Positions 15,082-23,890 of a stretch of DNA of 38,963 bases are shown here, one piece after another. Position 1 is the first letter of the stretch. The number at the start of each line of letters is the position of its first letter. The translations under genes and the position numbers were made by a program. The stretch is from Lentisphaerota bacterium (lineage in GTDB: Bacteria > Verrucomicrobiota > Kiritimatiellia > UBA8416 > JABMPJ01), in NCBI GenBank assembly GCA_013203785.1, contig JABMPJ010000150.1, forward strand, positions 1 through 38,963, in the 5' to 3' direction. Below the pieces are notes generated by a model. That model was not told where the DNA came from. It saw only the letters and a program-made list of their open reading frames with translations, and did no database searches.

Positions 15082-16080
15082 CTACGTCCTGAAGACGAGG
15101 AAGGAGGCCAGCAGGTAGGTGATGTAGAGGGCTAGAAGCACGTAGCCATGCCAGCGTACCAACTGCCATCTCCGGCGCAGGAGGACTTGGGCCGTTCCGG
15201 CGAGCAGGAGCATCATCGGGAACATGAAGAGGATCTCTTTGCGGGTCAGGGTGAGTGGATTGATCATGGCCGAGGCACCGGCCACCCAGCAGATGTTCAT
15301 GATGTCGGCCCCGAGGATGTTGCCCACGGCCAGGGAGGCGTGGCCCTTGCGCGCCGCCGTAACGCAGGTGGCAATCTCTGGCACAGAGGTGCCGAAGGCA
15401 ACCAGCGTAAGGGCGATGATGCCGTCCGGTATGTGCAAGGTGTGTGCGATCGTGGTGGCCGAGCTAACGATCAAATCGCTAGTGGATAGTATGCCGGCCA
15501 GGGCCACGATAAAGAGTAACATCAGTCGTCCCACCGCCGAATCGGGGCGGCTCTCAGCATGCTCACCATCCTCCTCGTCTTTCAGGCAGCCCCGCTTGTG
15601 CTGCCGGAACAGCATCGCCATGTAGCCGCAGAAGGCGAGGGCCAGGATGACGCCCTCACCGCGGCCGAGCGTATTGTCAAAGGCGGTGAACGCAAAAGCA
15701 AGGAGCGCCACGAACATCAGAAAGGTGCCTGCCTGCTTGACGACACGTGGGGCCAGCGCCACAGCACCAGCCGAAAAGAGCGCGCACATTGCCAGCCCCA
15801 GTCCCGTATCACAGAGCACGGAGCCCACCGCATTCCCCAGTGCGATTTCGGCGTTGCCGCGTACAGCAGAGATGACGGAGACGGAGAGCTCGGGGGCGGT
15901 GGTTGCAAACGAGACGAGGACCATGCCGACGACCAGCTTGGGCAGTTTGAACTTGTAGGCCAGTGATACAGCGCTCTCGACAAAAATATCGGCACACTTG
16001 GCCAGAATCGCAAAGCTGATTGCCAAGACCAGCCAGGCAATCCAGACGTTTCCATGGATAAGGAGATGAAGGGCCTGCAT
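15082..16080 (-). CDS. Calcium/sodium antiporter of the CaCA (YrbG-like) family
   Basis: A 332-residue inner-membrane cation exchanger with about ten membrane segments in two inverted halves. The two alpha-repeats are clear: FATTAPELSVSVISA plus GNAVGSVLCDTG near 57-95, and FGTSVPEIATCV plus GNILGADIMN near 228-265, with the conserved acidic residue in each PE motif. A short cytoplasmic acidic loop (DEEDGEHAES, about 171-180) separates the halves. The exact ions (Ca, Na, K or H) cannot be assigned. The start codon has no ribosome-binding site and lies about two bases from the predicted transcription start, so translation may be leaderless. Confidence 0.93.
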   Translation of the reverse strand: MQALHLLIHGNVWIAWLVLAISFAILAKCADIFVESAVSLAYKFKLPKLVVGMVLVSFATTAPELSVSVISAVRGNAEIALGNAVGSVLCDTGLGLAMCALFSAGAVALAPRVVKQAGTFLMFVALLAFAFTAFDNTLGRGEGVILALAFCGYMAMLFRQHKRGCLKDEEDGEHAESRPDSAVGRLMLLFIVALAGILSTSDLIVSSATTIAHTLHIPDGIIALTLVAFGTSVPEIATCVTAARKGHASLAVGNILGADIMNICWVAGASAMINPLTLTRKEILFMFPMMLLLAGTAQVLLRRRWQLVRWHGYVLLALYITYLLASFLVFRT

Positions 16081-16088
16081 GACGGGTG

Positions 16089-16117
16089 ACTATATGAGAG
16101 AAACGGCCGTTGGGCAA
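16089..16117 (-). promoter_or_regulatory. Sigma-70-type promoter for the antiporter gene
   Basis: On the minus strand TTGCCC (16117-16112) and TATAGT (16094-16089) are separated by 17 bp. The start would fall near 16082, almost on the ATG at 16080-16078. Confidence 0.5.
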
Positions 16118-16139
16118 AGAAAAGAGTCTGCAACGTAGC

Positions 16140-16168
16140 TTGACATAAGACGGGTGCCGCGTTAGGGA
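16140..16168 (+). promoter_or_regulatory. Possible promoter for the response-regulator diguanylate cyclase gene
   Basis: A perfect -35 box TTGACA is at 16140-16145. The best -10 at 17-bp spacing, TAGGGA at 16163-16168, is poor and coincides with the ribosome-binding site. It may need an activator, or the -35 match may be chance. Confidence 0.3.
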
Positions 16169-16175
16169 TTATGAC

Positions 16176-17144
16176 ATGCATGTTCATTTGGACAGTGATG
16201 ACGCGATGGGTGAGGATCGGGCCCGCGGCGCCGCCGTCTCGCCCTCTCATACTATCCTGGTGGTGGATGATGAGCCGCCCGTCTGCTCAATGTTGACGAG
16301 GGCCCTTATCATGGCGGGGTACCGGTCGTCTGCGGCGGGCAATGCCGACGAGGCCTTGGCGCTGCTGCCCTCCCTCGCACCCGACCTGGCGGTTGTTGAT
16401 ATCAACCTGCCCGGAATGAGCGGCATGGATCTCTGCGTGAAATTGGCGGGTGAACACAAGATCGAGGTGCTCCTGATCACCGGGGATGATGACAGCTACT
16501 CTTACATCGACGCCGCGGGGTCGGGTGCCTGCGACTTCCTCCCTAAGCCGATTCGTATGCGCGAGCTGATCCTTCGTATCGAACGCGCCATCGCGGCTCG
16601 CGATGTTCGGTTGGAGCGTGATCGGACCGTCGAGCAACTACGCTATCTCAGTATCACGGACGAACTGACCGGCCTCTATAATCTGCGTCGCTTCCGGGAG
16701 GCTCTGGAAAGTGAGATCGTGCGCAGTGGTCGCTACGGCCATAACGTCTCGCTTCTGATGCTGGATCTTGACCGTTTTAAGCGCGTCAACGACTGTTGTG
16801 GACACCCGGAGGGAGACCGCGTCCTTAAACAGGTTAGTCAGGCCATCCGAAGTGCTATCCGCGACCCGGATACGGCCTACCGCTATGGTGGTGAGGAGTT
16901 CACGGTAATCCTGCCCGAAGCCGATAAGGACGCTGCCGTCTGCGTGGCGGAGCGGCTGCGTGAGACGATCGCTACCGAGTTATCATCGCCCCCGGGATCA
17001 GACCGCCCTGGCATCACGGTTAGCGTCGGCGTTGCGCTCTGGAAAGAGGGCGAGGCTTCCGCTCAGCTCCTTGAACGTGCCGACGCAGCGCTGTACGCCG
17101 CCAAGCGAAATGGCCGCGACCGGATCTCGATCTCCACATCCTGA
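16176..17144 (+). CDS. Response regulator with diguanylate cyclase (GGDEF) output
   Basis: A 322-residue PleD/WspR-like signalling protein that makes cyclic di-GMP when phosphorylated. The receiver domain (26-140) has D31/D32, phospho-acceptor D75, T102 and K124. The GGDEF domain (about 160-320) has the active-site form GGEEF (238-242), which is catalytically competent in PleD-like enzymes. It also has an inhibitory RxxD site (RDPD, 229-232) exactly five residues upstream, so product feedback is expected. There is no DNA-binding domain. No histidine kinase is encoded next to it. AGGG lies eight bases before the ATG. TatD follows 22 bp downstream. Confidence 0.95.
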   Translation: MHVHLDSDDAMGEDRARGAAVSPSHTILVVDDEPPVCSMLTRALIMAGYRSSAAGNADEALALLPSLAPDLAVVDINLPGMSGMDLCVKLAGEHKIEVLLITGDDDSYSYIDAAGSGACDFLPKPIRMRELILRIERAIAARDVRLERDRTVEQLRYLSITDELTGLYNLRRFREALESEIVRSGRYGHNVSLLMLDLDRFKRVNDCCGHPEGDRVLKQVSQAIRSAIRDPDTAYRYGGEEFTVILPEADKDAAVCVAERLRETIATELSSPPGSDRPGITVSVGVALWKEGEASAQLLERADAALYAAKRNGRDRISISTS

Positions 17145-17166
17145 GCCCCACCGTCGGACGACTACC

Positions 17167-17952
17167 ATGTATTTTGATACCCACATGCACCTTGAGCCGG
17201 GGGATGATGTTTCCGGTTTGACGCAGCGGGCCGCCGAAGCGGGCGTGACACGTATGGTGGCCGTCGGGGGTACGATCGAGATGAACGCCGCCGCCTTGGC
17301 TGCGGCGGCGAGTCGCCCCGATGTCTTTGGTGCGGCGGTGGCGTTTGACCGGCATGTGGCGGAAACGGGCGGGGTAGGGGATCTGCCTGCCCTGGTGGCG
17401 GAGGTCCGGGGTCTGCTGGATCGGCCTGGGATTGTCGCGGTGGGTGAGACCGGCTTGGACTATCACTACAGCCCAGAGACGGCCGCAGAGCAGAAGGCGC
17501 TCTTCGGGGCCCAACTCGATCTAGCTCGTGAGAAGGGGCTGCCGGTGATTGTCCACAGCCGCGAGGCCGAAGCCGATACCCTTTCCATGCTTGGCGCACA
17601 GCGCACGGCATGGACACACGCCGATGAACATATGGCGGTGCTGCATTGCTTTACGGGGACGGCTGATATTGCGATGGCACTGATTGAGCAGGGCGTCTTC
17701 ATCAGCTTCAGCGGTATTGTGACCTTCCGCAACGCCGACGCGCTGCGCGAGGCGGCGGCCGCCGTGCCGGACGAGTGGCTGCTGCTCGAGACGGATACCC
17801 CTTACCTGGCCCCGGTACCACACCGCGGCAAACCAAACGAACCAGCCTATATCCCTCATATCGCCGCCGTGCTGGCGGCTGTACGTGGGGTCTCCATCGA
17901 GCATATCGCCGCCATCACCACCGCGAATGCCCATCGCCTCTTTGGTCTATAG
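17167..17952 (+). CDS. tatD: TatD-family metal-dependent DNase
   Basis: A 261-residue TIM-barrel hydrolase of the amidohydrolase superfamily; TatD-like proteins are 3'-5' exonucleases linked to DNA repair. Metal-site residues are present: H6 and H8 (DTHMHLE), E93 (GETGLDY), H130 (VIVHSRE), H160 (LHCFTG) and D210 (LETDTPYLAP). The C-terminus has the usual NAHRLFGL ending. I start it at ATG 17167, where homology begins; the open frame extends upstream to 16960 only by overlapping the GGDEF gene. It is complete and standard. Confidence 0.95.
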   Translation: MYFDTHMHLEPGDDVSGLTQRAAEAGVTRMVAVGGTIEMNAAALAAAASRPDVFGAAVAFDRHVAETGGVGDLPALVAEVRGLLDRPGIVAVGETGLDYHYSPETAAEQKALFGAQLDLAREKGLPVIVHSREAEADTLSMLGAQRTAWTHADEHMAVLHCFTGTADIAMALIEQGVFISFSGIVTFRNADALREAAAAVPDEWLLLETDTPYLAPVPHRGKPNEPAYIPHIAAVLAAVRGVSIEHIAAITTANAHRLFGL

Positions 17953-18118
17953 GCTGCGGATCCCCGTGTGGTCATCCACGACTTGCGCTTTCCCTCTGGT
18001 GCCGCATTGGCCTATGATCAGGACTGAAACACGCAAAGGTGGGGGCGGCTCTGATCTGTCGGCTCCCCGCTGGGTGAATCAGACCTATGTTCCGGAAGCC
18101 TGCCGAAAGGAGAACGTC

Positions 18119-18244
18119 ATGGGGTGCCAAAAGGGTAAATCGACCGATAAAGAAAAGAGCGGCAACTACAAGTGCAAGAAATGCGGCGCCGTCGTGAAGA
18201 AGAAGGACAAGCTCTGCAAACCAAAGAAGATTAAAGAGGAGTAG
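18119..18244 (+). CDS. 41-residue Cys4 zinc-ribbon-like basic protein
   Basis: A small, very lysine-rich protein with a strong ribosome-binding site (AAGGAG, six bases before the ATG). It has a CKKC pair at 19-22, a preceding cysteine at residue 3 and another at 33. The YKCKKCGAVVKKKDKLCKP segment looks like half a rubredoxin or zinc-ribbon knuckle. It could bind zinc and nucleic acid, but no function can be assigned. It lies 166 bp after tatD and about 80 bp before the sugar-kinase gene. The ribosome-binding site and composition argue for a real gene. Confidence 0.65.
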   Translation: MGCQKGKSTDKEKSGNYKCKKCGAVVKKKDKLCKPKKIKEE

Positions 18245-18323
18245 GGTGGCCACTTCCTGTGGACCGTCCTAAATACTGTCCTAACAGGGATAGGCTTAGG
18301 TGTAGAGAGGAGAAGGACTGAGT

Positions 18324-19316
18324 ATGAGTGGAAAAGGCAAGCGGGGTGTTGTGGGGTTCGACTTGGGGGGCACCAAGATGATGGCGGTCGTTTACGACCG
18401 CAAATGGAGGGACTGCGGCCGCAACCGCCGCAAAACGAACGCGGAAATTGGCATGAAGGCGGGTCTGGATCGCATCGCTGAGACCATTGATAAGGCACTC
18501 GATGACGCCGGCATGGCCCCTGATCAACTGGACGCCATCGGCATTGGTGTGCCCGGGCCGCTCGACCCGGAACGCGGTGTGGTGTATGACCTGCCCAATA
18601 TGGGATGGAAGGATGTGCCGGTCAAGGCGGCCCTTGAGAAGCGGTTCGGGTGCCCCGTGGCGGTTTTGAATGATGTCGATGCGGGTACCTACGGCGAATA
18701 TTGCTTCGGGGCCGGTCAGGGCAAGCGCTGCGTCTTGGGGGTCTTCCCTGGAACCGGTATTGGTGGCGGGTGTGTCTATGATGGCGCGGTCCTGCGTGGG
18801 CAGGCTATTACGGCCATGGAGGTCGGGCACGTCTGTGTCCTGCCAGAGGGCGCACTGTGCGGTTGCGGCGCACATGGCTGCCTCGAAACGGTCGCCAGTC
18901 GGCTGGCCATCGCCCAAGCGGTCGTCGCGGCGGCTTTCCGCGGGGAGGCACCACACCTTCTGAGCGAGGTCGGCACGGATCTATCCAAGGTGCGTAGCGG
19001 TACCCTGGCACGGGCGATCGCAGCGGGCGATGAGGTGGTGGAGTCGATCGTGGTCACGGCCGCCGGGTGGCTGGGACACGGCATCGCCTCAGTCGTGAAC
19101 CTTCTGGCCCCGGATGTGGTCGTACTCGGTGGCGGCCTGGTCGAGGCCATGCCGACGCTCTACTTAGAGGCGGTCGAGACGCGTCTGCGGGAGCGTGTCA
19201 TGCCGGCCCTGAGGGACCATTTTGAAGTGAAAGTAGCTGAACTGGGTGACGATGCCGCGACGTGCGGTGCGGCGGCTTGGGCGGCTGCCGTCGCCAAAGA
19301 GGTTGCCGCAGGATGA
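18324..19316 (+). CDS. ROK-family glucokinase-like sugar kinase
   Basis: A 330-residue ROK kinase. It has the N-terminal phosphate loop GFDLGGTKM (11-19), the catalytic Asp in LNDVDAGTYGEY, the GTGIGGG motif, and the zinc-binding ROK signature CGCGAHGCLE near 176-185. There is no DNA-binding domain, so it is a kinase rather than a repressor. GAGGAGAAGG precedes the ATG. The stop overlaps the start of ppx as ATGA, and ppk1 follows, placing it in a polyphosphate operon. Glucose with ATP is the default substrate pair; polyphosphate as phosphate donor is possible from context but not shown by the motifs. Confidence 0.92.
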   Translation: MSGKGKRGVVGFDLGGTKMMAVVYDRKWRDCGRNRRKTNAEIGMKAGLDRIAETIDKALDDAGMAPDQLDAIGIGVPGPLDPERGVVYDLPNMGWKDVPVKAALEKRFGCPVAVLNDVDAGTYGEYCFGAGQGKRCVLGVFPGTGIGGGCVYDGAVLRGQAITAMEVGHVCVLPEGALCGCGAHGCLETVASRLAIAQAVVAAAFRGEAPHLLSEVGTDLSKVRSGTLARAIAAGDEVVESIVVTAAGWLGHGIASVVNLLAPDVVVLGGGLVEAMPTLYLEAVETRLRERVMPALRDHFEVKVAELGDDAATCGAAAWAAAVAKEVAAG

Positions 19317-20860
19317 GTGTAGGCAAACATCACGTCCTGGCGGTGATTGAGTTGGGTACCACCTCGATCCGGATGGTTGTGGGCGAGGCGTCGGCTAATA
19401 AGCAGATCAGGAAACTGGACGAGCTGGCCCAGGCCGTTGCGCTTGGCAGTGAAACGCTCGCAACCGGCCGTATCGGCCGCGACGCGACCGAGCGTTGCGT
19501 CCAGGCCATCCGGAGCTTTCGCGAGGTGTTGACGGAATATGGTGTCGAAACGCGCCATGTCCGTGTCGTCGCCACCAGCGCCGTGCGCGAGGCCTCGAAT
19601 AGCGATCGTTTCTGTGACCGTATTCTCGTGGCGACCGGTTTTGAGGTTGAGATGCTGGACCAGGCCGAAGTCAGCCGTCTGACCTACCGCGCCATTCAAC
19701 CTCAACTGCGGAAGCAGCCTTTCTTCAGGGGTTCAGACGTTATGGTGGTCGAGGTGGGCGGTGGAAGCACTGAGACCCTCATGTTCCGCAAGGGCAAGGT
19801 CAGCACCTCGCACCTCTACCGCCTGGGCGCGTTACGCCTGCGCGCGCAGGTGGAGGATCAGGAGGTGCCGTCCGAGCGTCGGCTGGGGGTCATGCGTGCC
19901 GAGATGACTCAGCTTGTGGCGCAGGTGCACTTCAATCTGAAGCCGTTGACGTCCCCACAAATGGTTTGGCTGGGTTCTGAGGCCCGCTTCGCCTTGACCG
20001 TTCTTGAGGGCGCGCCAGATGACAGCGGGTTACATGAACTGCGCCTCCCGGCCCTTAAGCGCTTCATGCGCAAAGTCGTAGCGCAGAGTGTCGACGAACT
20101 GGTCAAGGCGTACCGGTTGACCTATACGGAGGCGGAAACACTGGGCCCCGCGCTCCTGATTGCGGTCACACTGGCCGAGGTGTTGAAGCTTGATCGCCTG
20201 CACGTGGGCAAGGTCTCCCTGCGCACGGGGATTCTGATCGAGATGGCGACGGGGGAGGGGTGGACGGCGGAGTATCGCCAACAGGTCATCAACTCGGCGC
20301 TCGCGATCGCCCGAAAATACGGCGTGGATCTGCGGCACGCGCGGCACGTCGATGCTTACGGCTCGCAGATCATCAAGGTGTTGCGCGAGCAGTACGCCAT
20401 CACGCCGCGCGATGAGGTGATCTTTCATGTCGCCGCGTTGCTGCACGAGGTGGGCCAGACCATCAACACGGCCAGCCATCACAAGCATTCGCAGTACATG
20501 ATCAACAACATCGACATTTTCGGCCTGGGGCGGCATGACATCACGCTGGCGGCGCTCGTGGCGCGTTACCATCGCCGGGCCATGCCCAAGCCGAGTCACA
20601 TCGACTACATGGCCCTGAACCATGGCGACCGGATTACGGTCTCCAAATTGGCCGCCATCTTGCGGGTGGCCAATGCCCTCGACCGCTTGCGCAGCGCCCG
20701 GCCGCTTAAGCTTGCGATGGGGTTGAGCGAAAAGGGCTTTTTGATCGAGCTCGTGGGCGATCTGGATCTCAATCTGCTCAAACAGCGGGTCGCGGATCAA
20801 TCGCAACTCTTCATGGATATTTTTGGCAAGGAGATCGCATTGCAGGCGAAGGAGAAATAG
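19313..20860 (+). CDS. ppx: Exopolyphosphatase / pppGpp phosphohydrolase with HD domain
   Basis: A 515-residue Ppx/GppA protein that removes terminal phosphate from polyphosphate, with pppGpp as a possible second substrate. N-terminal actin-like ATPase-fold motifs are AVIELGTTSIRM (10-21) and VVEVGGGSTETL, the second phosphate-binding motif. The C-terminal half (from about 325) is an HD-type helical domain with HVAALLHEVGQ and a later VARYHRR segment. The start is the ATG at 19313 that overlaps the ROK stop; an earlier in-frame ATG at 19262 lies wholly inside the ROK gene. It is three bases upstream of ppk1, so synthesis and breakdown of polyphosphate are encoded together. Confidence 0.93.
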   Translation: MSVGKHHVLAVIELGTTSIRMVVGEASANKQIRKLDELAQAVALGSETLATGRIGRDATERCVQAIRSFREVLTEYGVETRHVRVVATSAVREASNSDRFCDRILVATGFEVEMLDQAEVSRLTYRAIQPQLRKQPFFRGSDVMVVEVGGGSTETLMFRKGKVSTSHLYRLGALRLRAQVEDQEVPSERRLGVMRAEMTQLVAQVHFNLKPLTSPQMVWLGSEARFALTVLEGAPDDSGLHELRLPALKRFMRKVVAQSVDELVKAYRLTYTEAETLGPALLIAVTLAEVLKLDRLHVGKVSLRTGILIEMATGEGWTAEYRQQVINSALAIARKYGVDLRHARHVDAYGSQIIKVLREQYAITPRDEVIFHVAALLHEVGQTINTASHHKHSQYMINNIDIFGLGRHDITLAALVARYHRRAMPKPSHIDYMALNHGDRITVSKLAAILRVANALDRLRSARPLKLAMGLSEKGFLIELVGDLDLNLLKQRVADQSQLFMDIFGKEIALQAKEK

Positions 20861-20863
20861 GGC

Positions 20864-22978
20864 ATGTCCACGCGTAAGGATCGCTTTGTGAACCGGGAGA
20901 TGAGCTGGCTCGAGTTCAATCAGCGCGTACTGGATGAGGCCGCCAGCGAGGACGTTCCCCTGCTGGAGCGGCTCTTCTTTCTCACGATCAGCGGGTCGAA
21001 CCTGGATGAATTCTTTATGGTCCGTGTCGGTGGCCTGGAACTGCTGCGCGAGGCCGGCTCGCGACGACGGGACCTGGCTGGATTCACCCCGTTGCAGCAG
21101 TTGGCGCTGATCGGGAAGCGTGCGCGGCAGATGGTGGGCGAGCAGTACGCGCTCTACCGTGACCACCTCCTCCCTTCGTTAGCCGGGGTCGGCCTGCGGA
21201 TCCTATCACCGGAGCAGTGTACGACCGCCGAGTTCACCCGGCTGCATGAGATCTTTTCCGCTGAAATTCAGCCGGTGTTGACGGCGATGTGTCTGGATGG
21301 GGAGGGACCCTTCCCGCTGCTGCAGAACATGGCGCTCTACGTGGCGGTGCAACTCGAGACTGATGACGACAGCGAGACCCCATTTGTCTATGCGGCCGTT
21401 CCGGTTGGGGGCGGGCTGAAGCGGGTCTGGCCTCTCGGCAGGGGGGAGGATGTCCGGGCTTTTGCGTTGATTGAGGATCTTGTCATGTCACAGGTCGACG
21501 TGCTCTTTCCCGGACGTCGCGTGGTGGCTGCGGCACCCTTTCGTGTCACGCGCAACGCCGACATGAGTGTGGAGGAGGAATTCGCGGAGGACCTCTCTCT
21601 CGAAATGGAGCGCGTCCTGCGACAGCGCCGCACGAGCGGCTGTGTGCGCCTCGAGATCGGACACAAGGCTCCCCGCGAGCTGGTGAGCTTTCTGGCTACG
21701 GCACTGGGCGTCCGACGTGAAGGTCTTCTACGCATTGAGGGCCCCATCGATCTCACCGGCTTACGAGCCCTGCACGGGGTTGAGGGATTTGATGCCTTAC
21801 GCTATCCCTCCTGGGCTCCGCAGCCGTCGGCCGTGATCGATCCCAAAGTCAGTCTGTTTGAGCAGATTGCCAAACAGGACATCTTGGTCTCGCTGCCGTT
21901 CGAGCGGTTCGATCCTATCGTGCGCCTGGTGCGTGAGGCGGCAGACGATCCCGATGTCCTGGCGATCAAGCAAATCCTCTACCGAACCAGTCCGGACAGC
22001 CCAATCATTCAGGCCCTGCGCCGGGCCGCTGAAAACGGCAAGTACGTCACGACCATTGTTGAGTTGAAGGCGCGCTTTGATGAGGCCAACAACATCGCCT
22101 GGGCGCGCGAGCTCGAGAGCGTCGGGGTTCAGGTCGTCTATGGGGTCAAGCGCTTCAAGACGCACGGAAAAATCTGTGTCGTGGTGCGGCGCGAACGAGA
22201 AGGTATCGTGCGCTATTCCCATTTCGGTACGGGCAACTACAACGAAAAGACGGCGGGCCTCTATACGGATGTCGGACTATTGACGCGCGATGCCGAGCTT
22301 GGAGCGGACGCTTCGGCGTTCTTCAACGCCATCTGCGGCCGCTCTGAACCGCGTCCCTATACCTGGCTGGCGCAGTCGCCCTTCGGCCTGCGCGACCGCC
22401 TGCTGGAGTTGATCAGTGACGAGACCGCGCGCTGCAAGCAGGGGCACCCCGCCTCCATTCGCGCCAAGATGAACTCCCTGGCCGACCCGGAACTGATTGA
22501 CGCGCTCTACACGGCCTCTCGCGCGGGGGTGAAGATTCTGTTGAACGTGCGCGGCATCTGCTGTCTGCGTCCCGGTGTCAAGGGGTTGAGCGAGACGATC
22601 ACAGTCGTTAGTATCCTGGATCGCTACCTTGAGCACAGCCGCATCTTTGAGTTCCGGCATGGCGGGGCGCTTCTGACCTTTATCTCCAGCGCCGACTGGA
22701 TGCCGCGTAACCTGGACCGCCGCGTCGAGCTGCTGGTGCCCGTGCGCGATAAGGCGTGTAAGCGTGGGCTCCAGACCATTCTGGACGCAGCCTTTTCCGA
22801 CAACACCCAGGCGCGGCTTATTCTCCCGGATGGGCGCTACGAGCGGCTGCACTCGCCAACGCCCGACGTGGCAGTGCGCAGCCAGGAACGGCTCTATCGG
22901 CAGGCCTGTACGGCGTGGAAACAGGCGCGCCAGGATCGGCTGACCGCGTTTGAGCCGCATCTGCCGCCAACGACGTGA
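20864..22978 (+). CDS. ppk1: Polyphosphate kinase 1
   Basis: A 704-residue enzyme that polymerises the gamma-phosphate of ATP into polyphosphate. The N-terminal domain opens with FVNREMSWLEFNQRVL, a hallmark of Ppk1. The catalytic histidine expected to be phosphorylated is H453 in YSHFGTGNYNEKT, matching the HxGTGNY motif of the family. The second phospholipase-D-like half includes ISSADWMPRNLDRRVEL. The length is normal. The gene ends nine bases before the convergent YggT-like gene. Confidence 0.97.
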   Translation: MSTRKDRFVNREMSWLEFNQRVLDEAASEDVPLLERLFFLTISGSNLDEFFMVRVGGLELLREAGSRRRDLAGFTPLQQLALIGKRARQMVGEQYALYRDHLLPSLAGVGLRILSPEQCTTAEFTRLHEIFSAEIQPVLTAMCLDGEGPFPLLQNMALYVAVQLETDDDSETPFVYAAVPVGGGLKRVWPLGRGEDVRAFALIEDLVMSQVDVLFPGRRVVAAAPFRVTRNADMSVEEEFAEDLSLEMERVLRQRRTSGCVRLEIGHKAPRELVSFLATALGVRREGLLRIEGPIDLTGLRALHGVEGFDALRYPSWAPQPSAVIDPKVSLFEQIAKQDILVSLPFERFDPIVRLVREAADDPDVLAIKQILYRTSPDSPIIQALRRAAENGKYVTTIVELKARFDEANNIAWARELESVGVQVVYGVKRFKTHGKICVVVRREREGIVRYSHFGTGNYNEKTAGLYTDVGLLTRDAELGADASAFFNAICGRSEPRPYTWLAQSPFGLRDRLLELISDETARCKQGHPASIRAKMNSLADPELIDALYTASRAGVKILLNVRGICCLRPGVKGLSETITVVSILDRYLEHSRIFEFRHGGALLTFISSADWMPRNLDRRVELLVPVRDKACKRGLQTILDAAFSDNTQARLILPDGRYERLHSPTPDVAVRSQERLYRQACTAWKQARQDRLTAFEPHLPPTT

Positions 22979-22987
22979 AGGGGATGT

Positions 22988-23890
22988 TCAGCTGGCACCC
23001 ATGAGCGAGGCGTTGACGCCAAAGAGTATGGACATCAGGAAGTAGTGGACCATGCCAATGGCGATGAAAAAGACGATCGGCGAGAGGTCGAACATGCCGA
23101 CCTGAATCGGGTACTTGCGTAGCGGCCCGAGAAGCAGGTTCATCCAGTCACGGCAGAGCATAGCCAGGCCGTGCGTCTGTGTGAACATGGAAATCCAGGA
23201 CCCGATAATCAGAAAGAACATGAGCTGCCGCAACATCGGGAGGAGTTGGACCCAGGCCGCGAGGGCTAGGACGATGACCTTCAGTACGGAGGCAGGGGCG
23301 GTGGCGCTGCTCCAGTAGAGTTCGCAGGGCAGGCTGACCACGGGCTGTAGGGACCCGTGTGACGGTTGGCCGAGGCGGTCCAGCAGGACAACCAGAATGG
23401 CCCCGTAGAGCGTCAAGAGCATGGGTCTCCATTCGATGCGCGTATCCGAAAAGGGGCGCGAGAGGTAGGCCAGCATCGAGACGGTGTGCTCGTTGGATTT
23501 GCGGGCACCCGCCCAGGCGAAGAGCAGTGAGACGCCCCAGATCCGGAAGAGAAAAATACCAAAGGAGAGGGCGCTGAAGGCAATCGCGTGCGTCAAGCTC
23601 GGATCGATCGGCTGTCGGTCGAAACCCAGGACGAGGACCCAGGCCGACTTGGTCGGTGCGATGAGGGCCCGCAGTACCAGCAAGACAGCCATCGTGACCA
23701 TGGCCGTCAGGCGCGCAGAGAGTCCGAAGAAGACGGGCTCCACGAAGGTGAGGATCGCCCGTGCGAGGCGCGCCAGTGGGGCCAGATAGGGGTTGAAGTG
23801 GATGTTGCGATCGTCGTCCGGCGTCCATATTCTGAACCAGAATACAATCAGAAGCATGTTGAAGAGGGTGTCCCAGGTGGCGAAGTTCAT
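22988..23890 (-). CDS. YggT-family membrane protein with two YggT-like repeats
   Basis: A 300-residue inner-membrane protein with about six to eight hydrophobic segments. Both halves contain a YggT-type element: FNPYLAPLARLARAI with EPVF near 32-53, and LLLGPLRKYPIQV with FDLSPIVFFIA near 243-267. Single-repeat YggT proteins are about 100 residues, so this looks like a duplication with a longer linker. YggT proteins are linked to osmotic tolerance and envelope biogenesis, but their mechanism is unclear. The start overlaps the RNase HIII stop (ATGA). Confidence 0.75.
   Translation of the reverse strand: MNFATWDTLFNMLLIVFWFRIWTPDDDRNIHFNPYLAPLARLARAILTFVEPVFFGLSARLTAMVTMAVLLVLRALIAPTKSAWVLVLGFDRQPIDPSLTHAIAFSALSFGIFLFRIWGVSLLFAWAGARKSNEHTVSMLAYLSRPFSDTRIEWRPMLLTLYGAILVVLLDRLGQPSHGSLQPVVSLPCELYWSSATAPASVLKVIVLALAAWVQLLPMLRQLMFFLIIGSWISMFTQTHGLAMLCRDWMNLLLGPLRKYPIQVGMFDLSPIVFFIAIGMVHYFLMSILFGVNASLMGAS

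Noticed and set aside
16960-17166. N-terminal extension of TatD into the GGDEF gene
   Set aside because: It would overlap the GGDEF domain by 185 bases and add a basic, structureless peptide. TatD homology begins at ATG 17167.
20030-21166. 378-codon frame antisense to the ppx/ppk1 junction
   Set aside because: It overlaps two certain genes and its translation shows no fold or motif.
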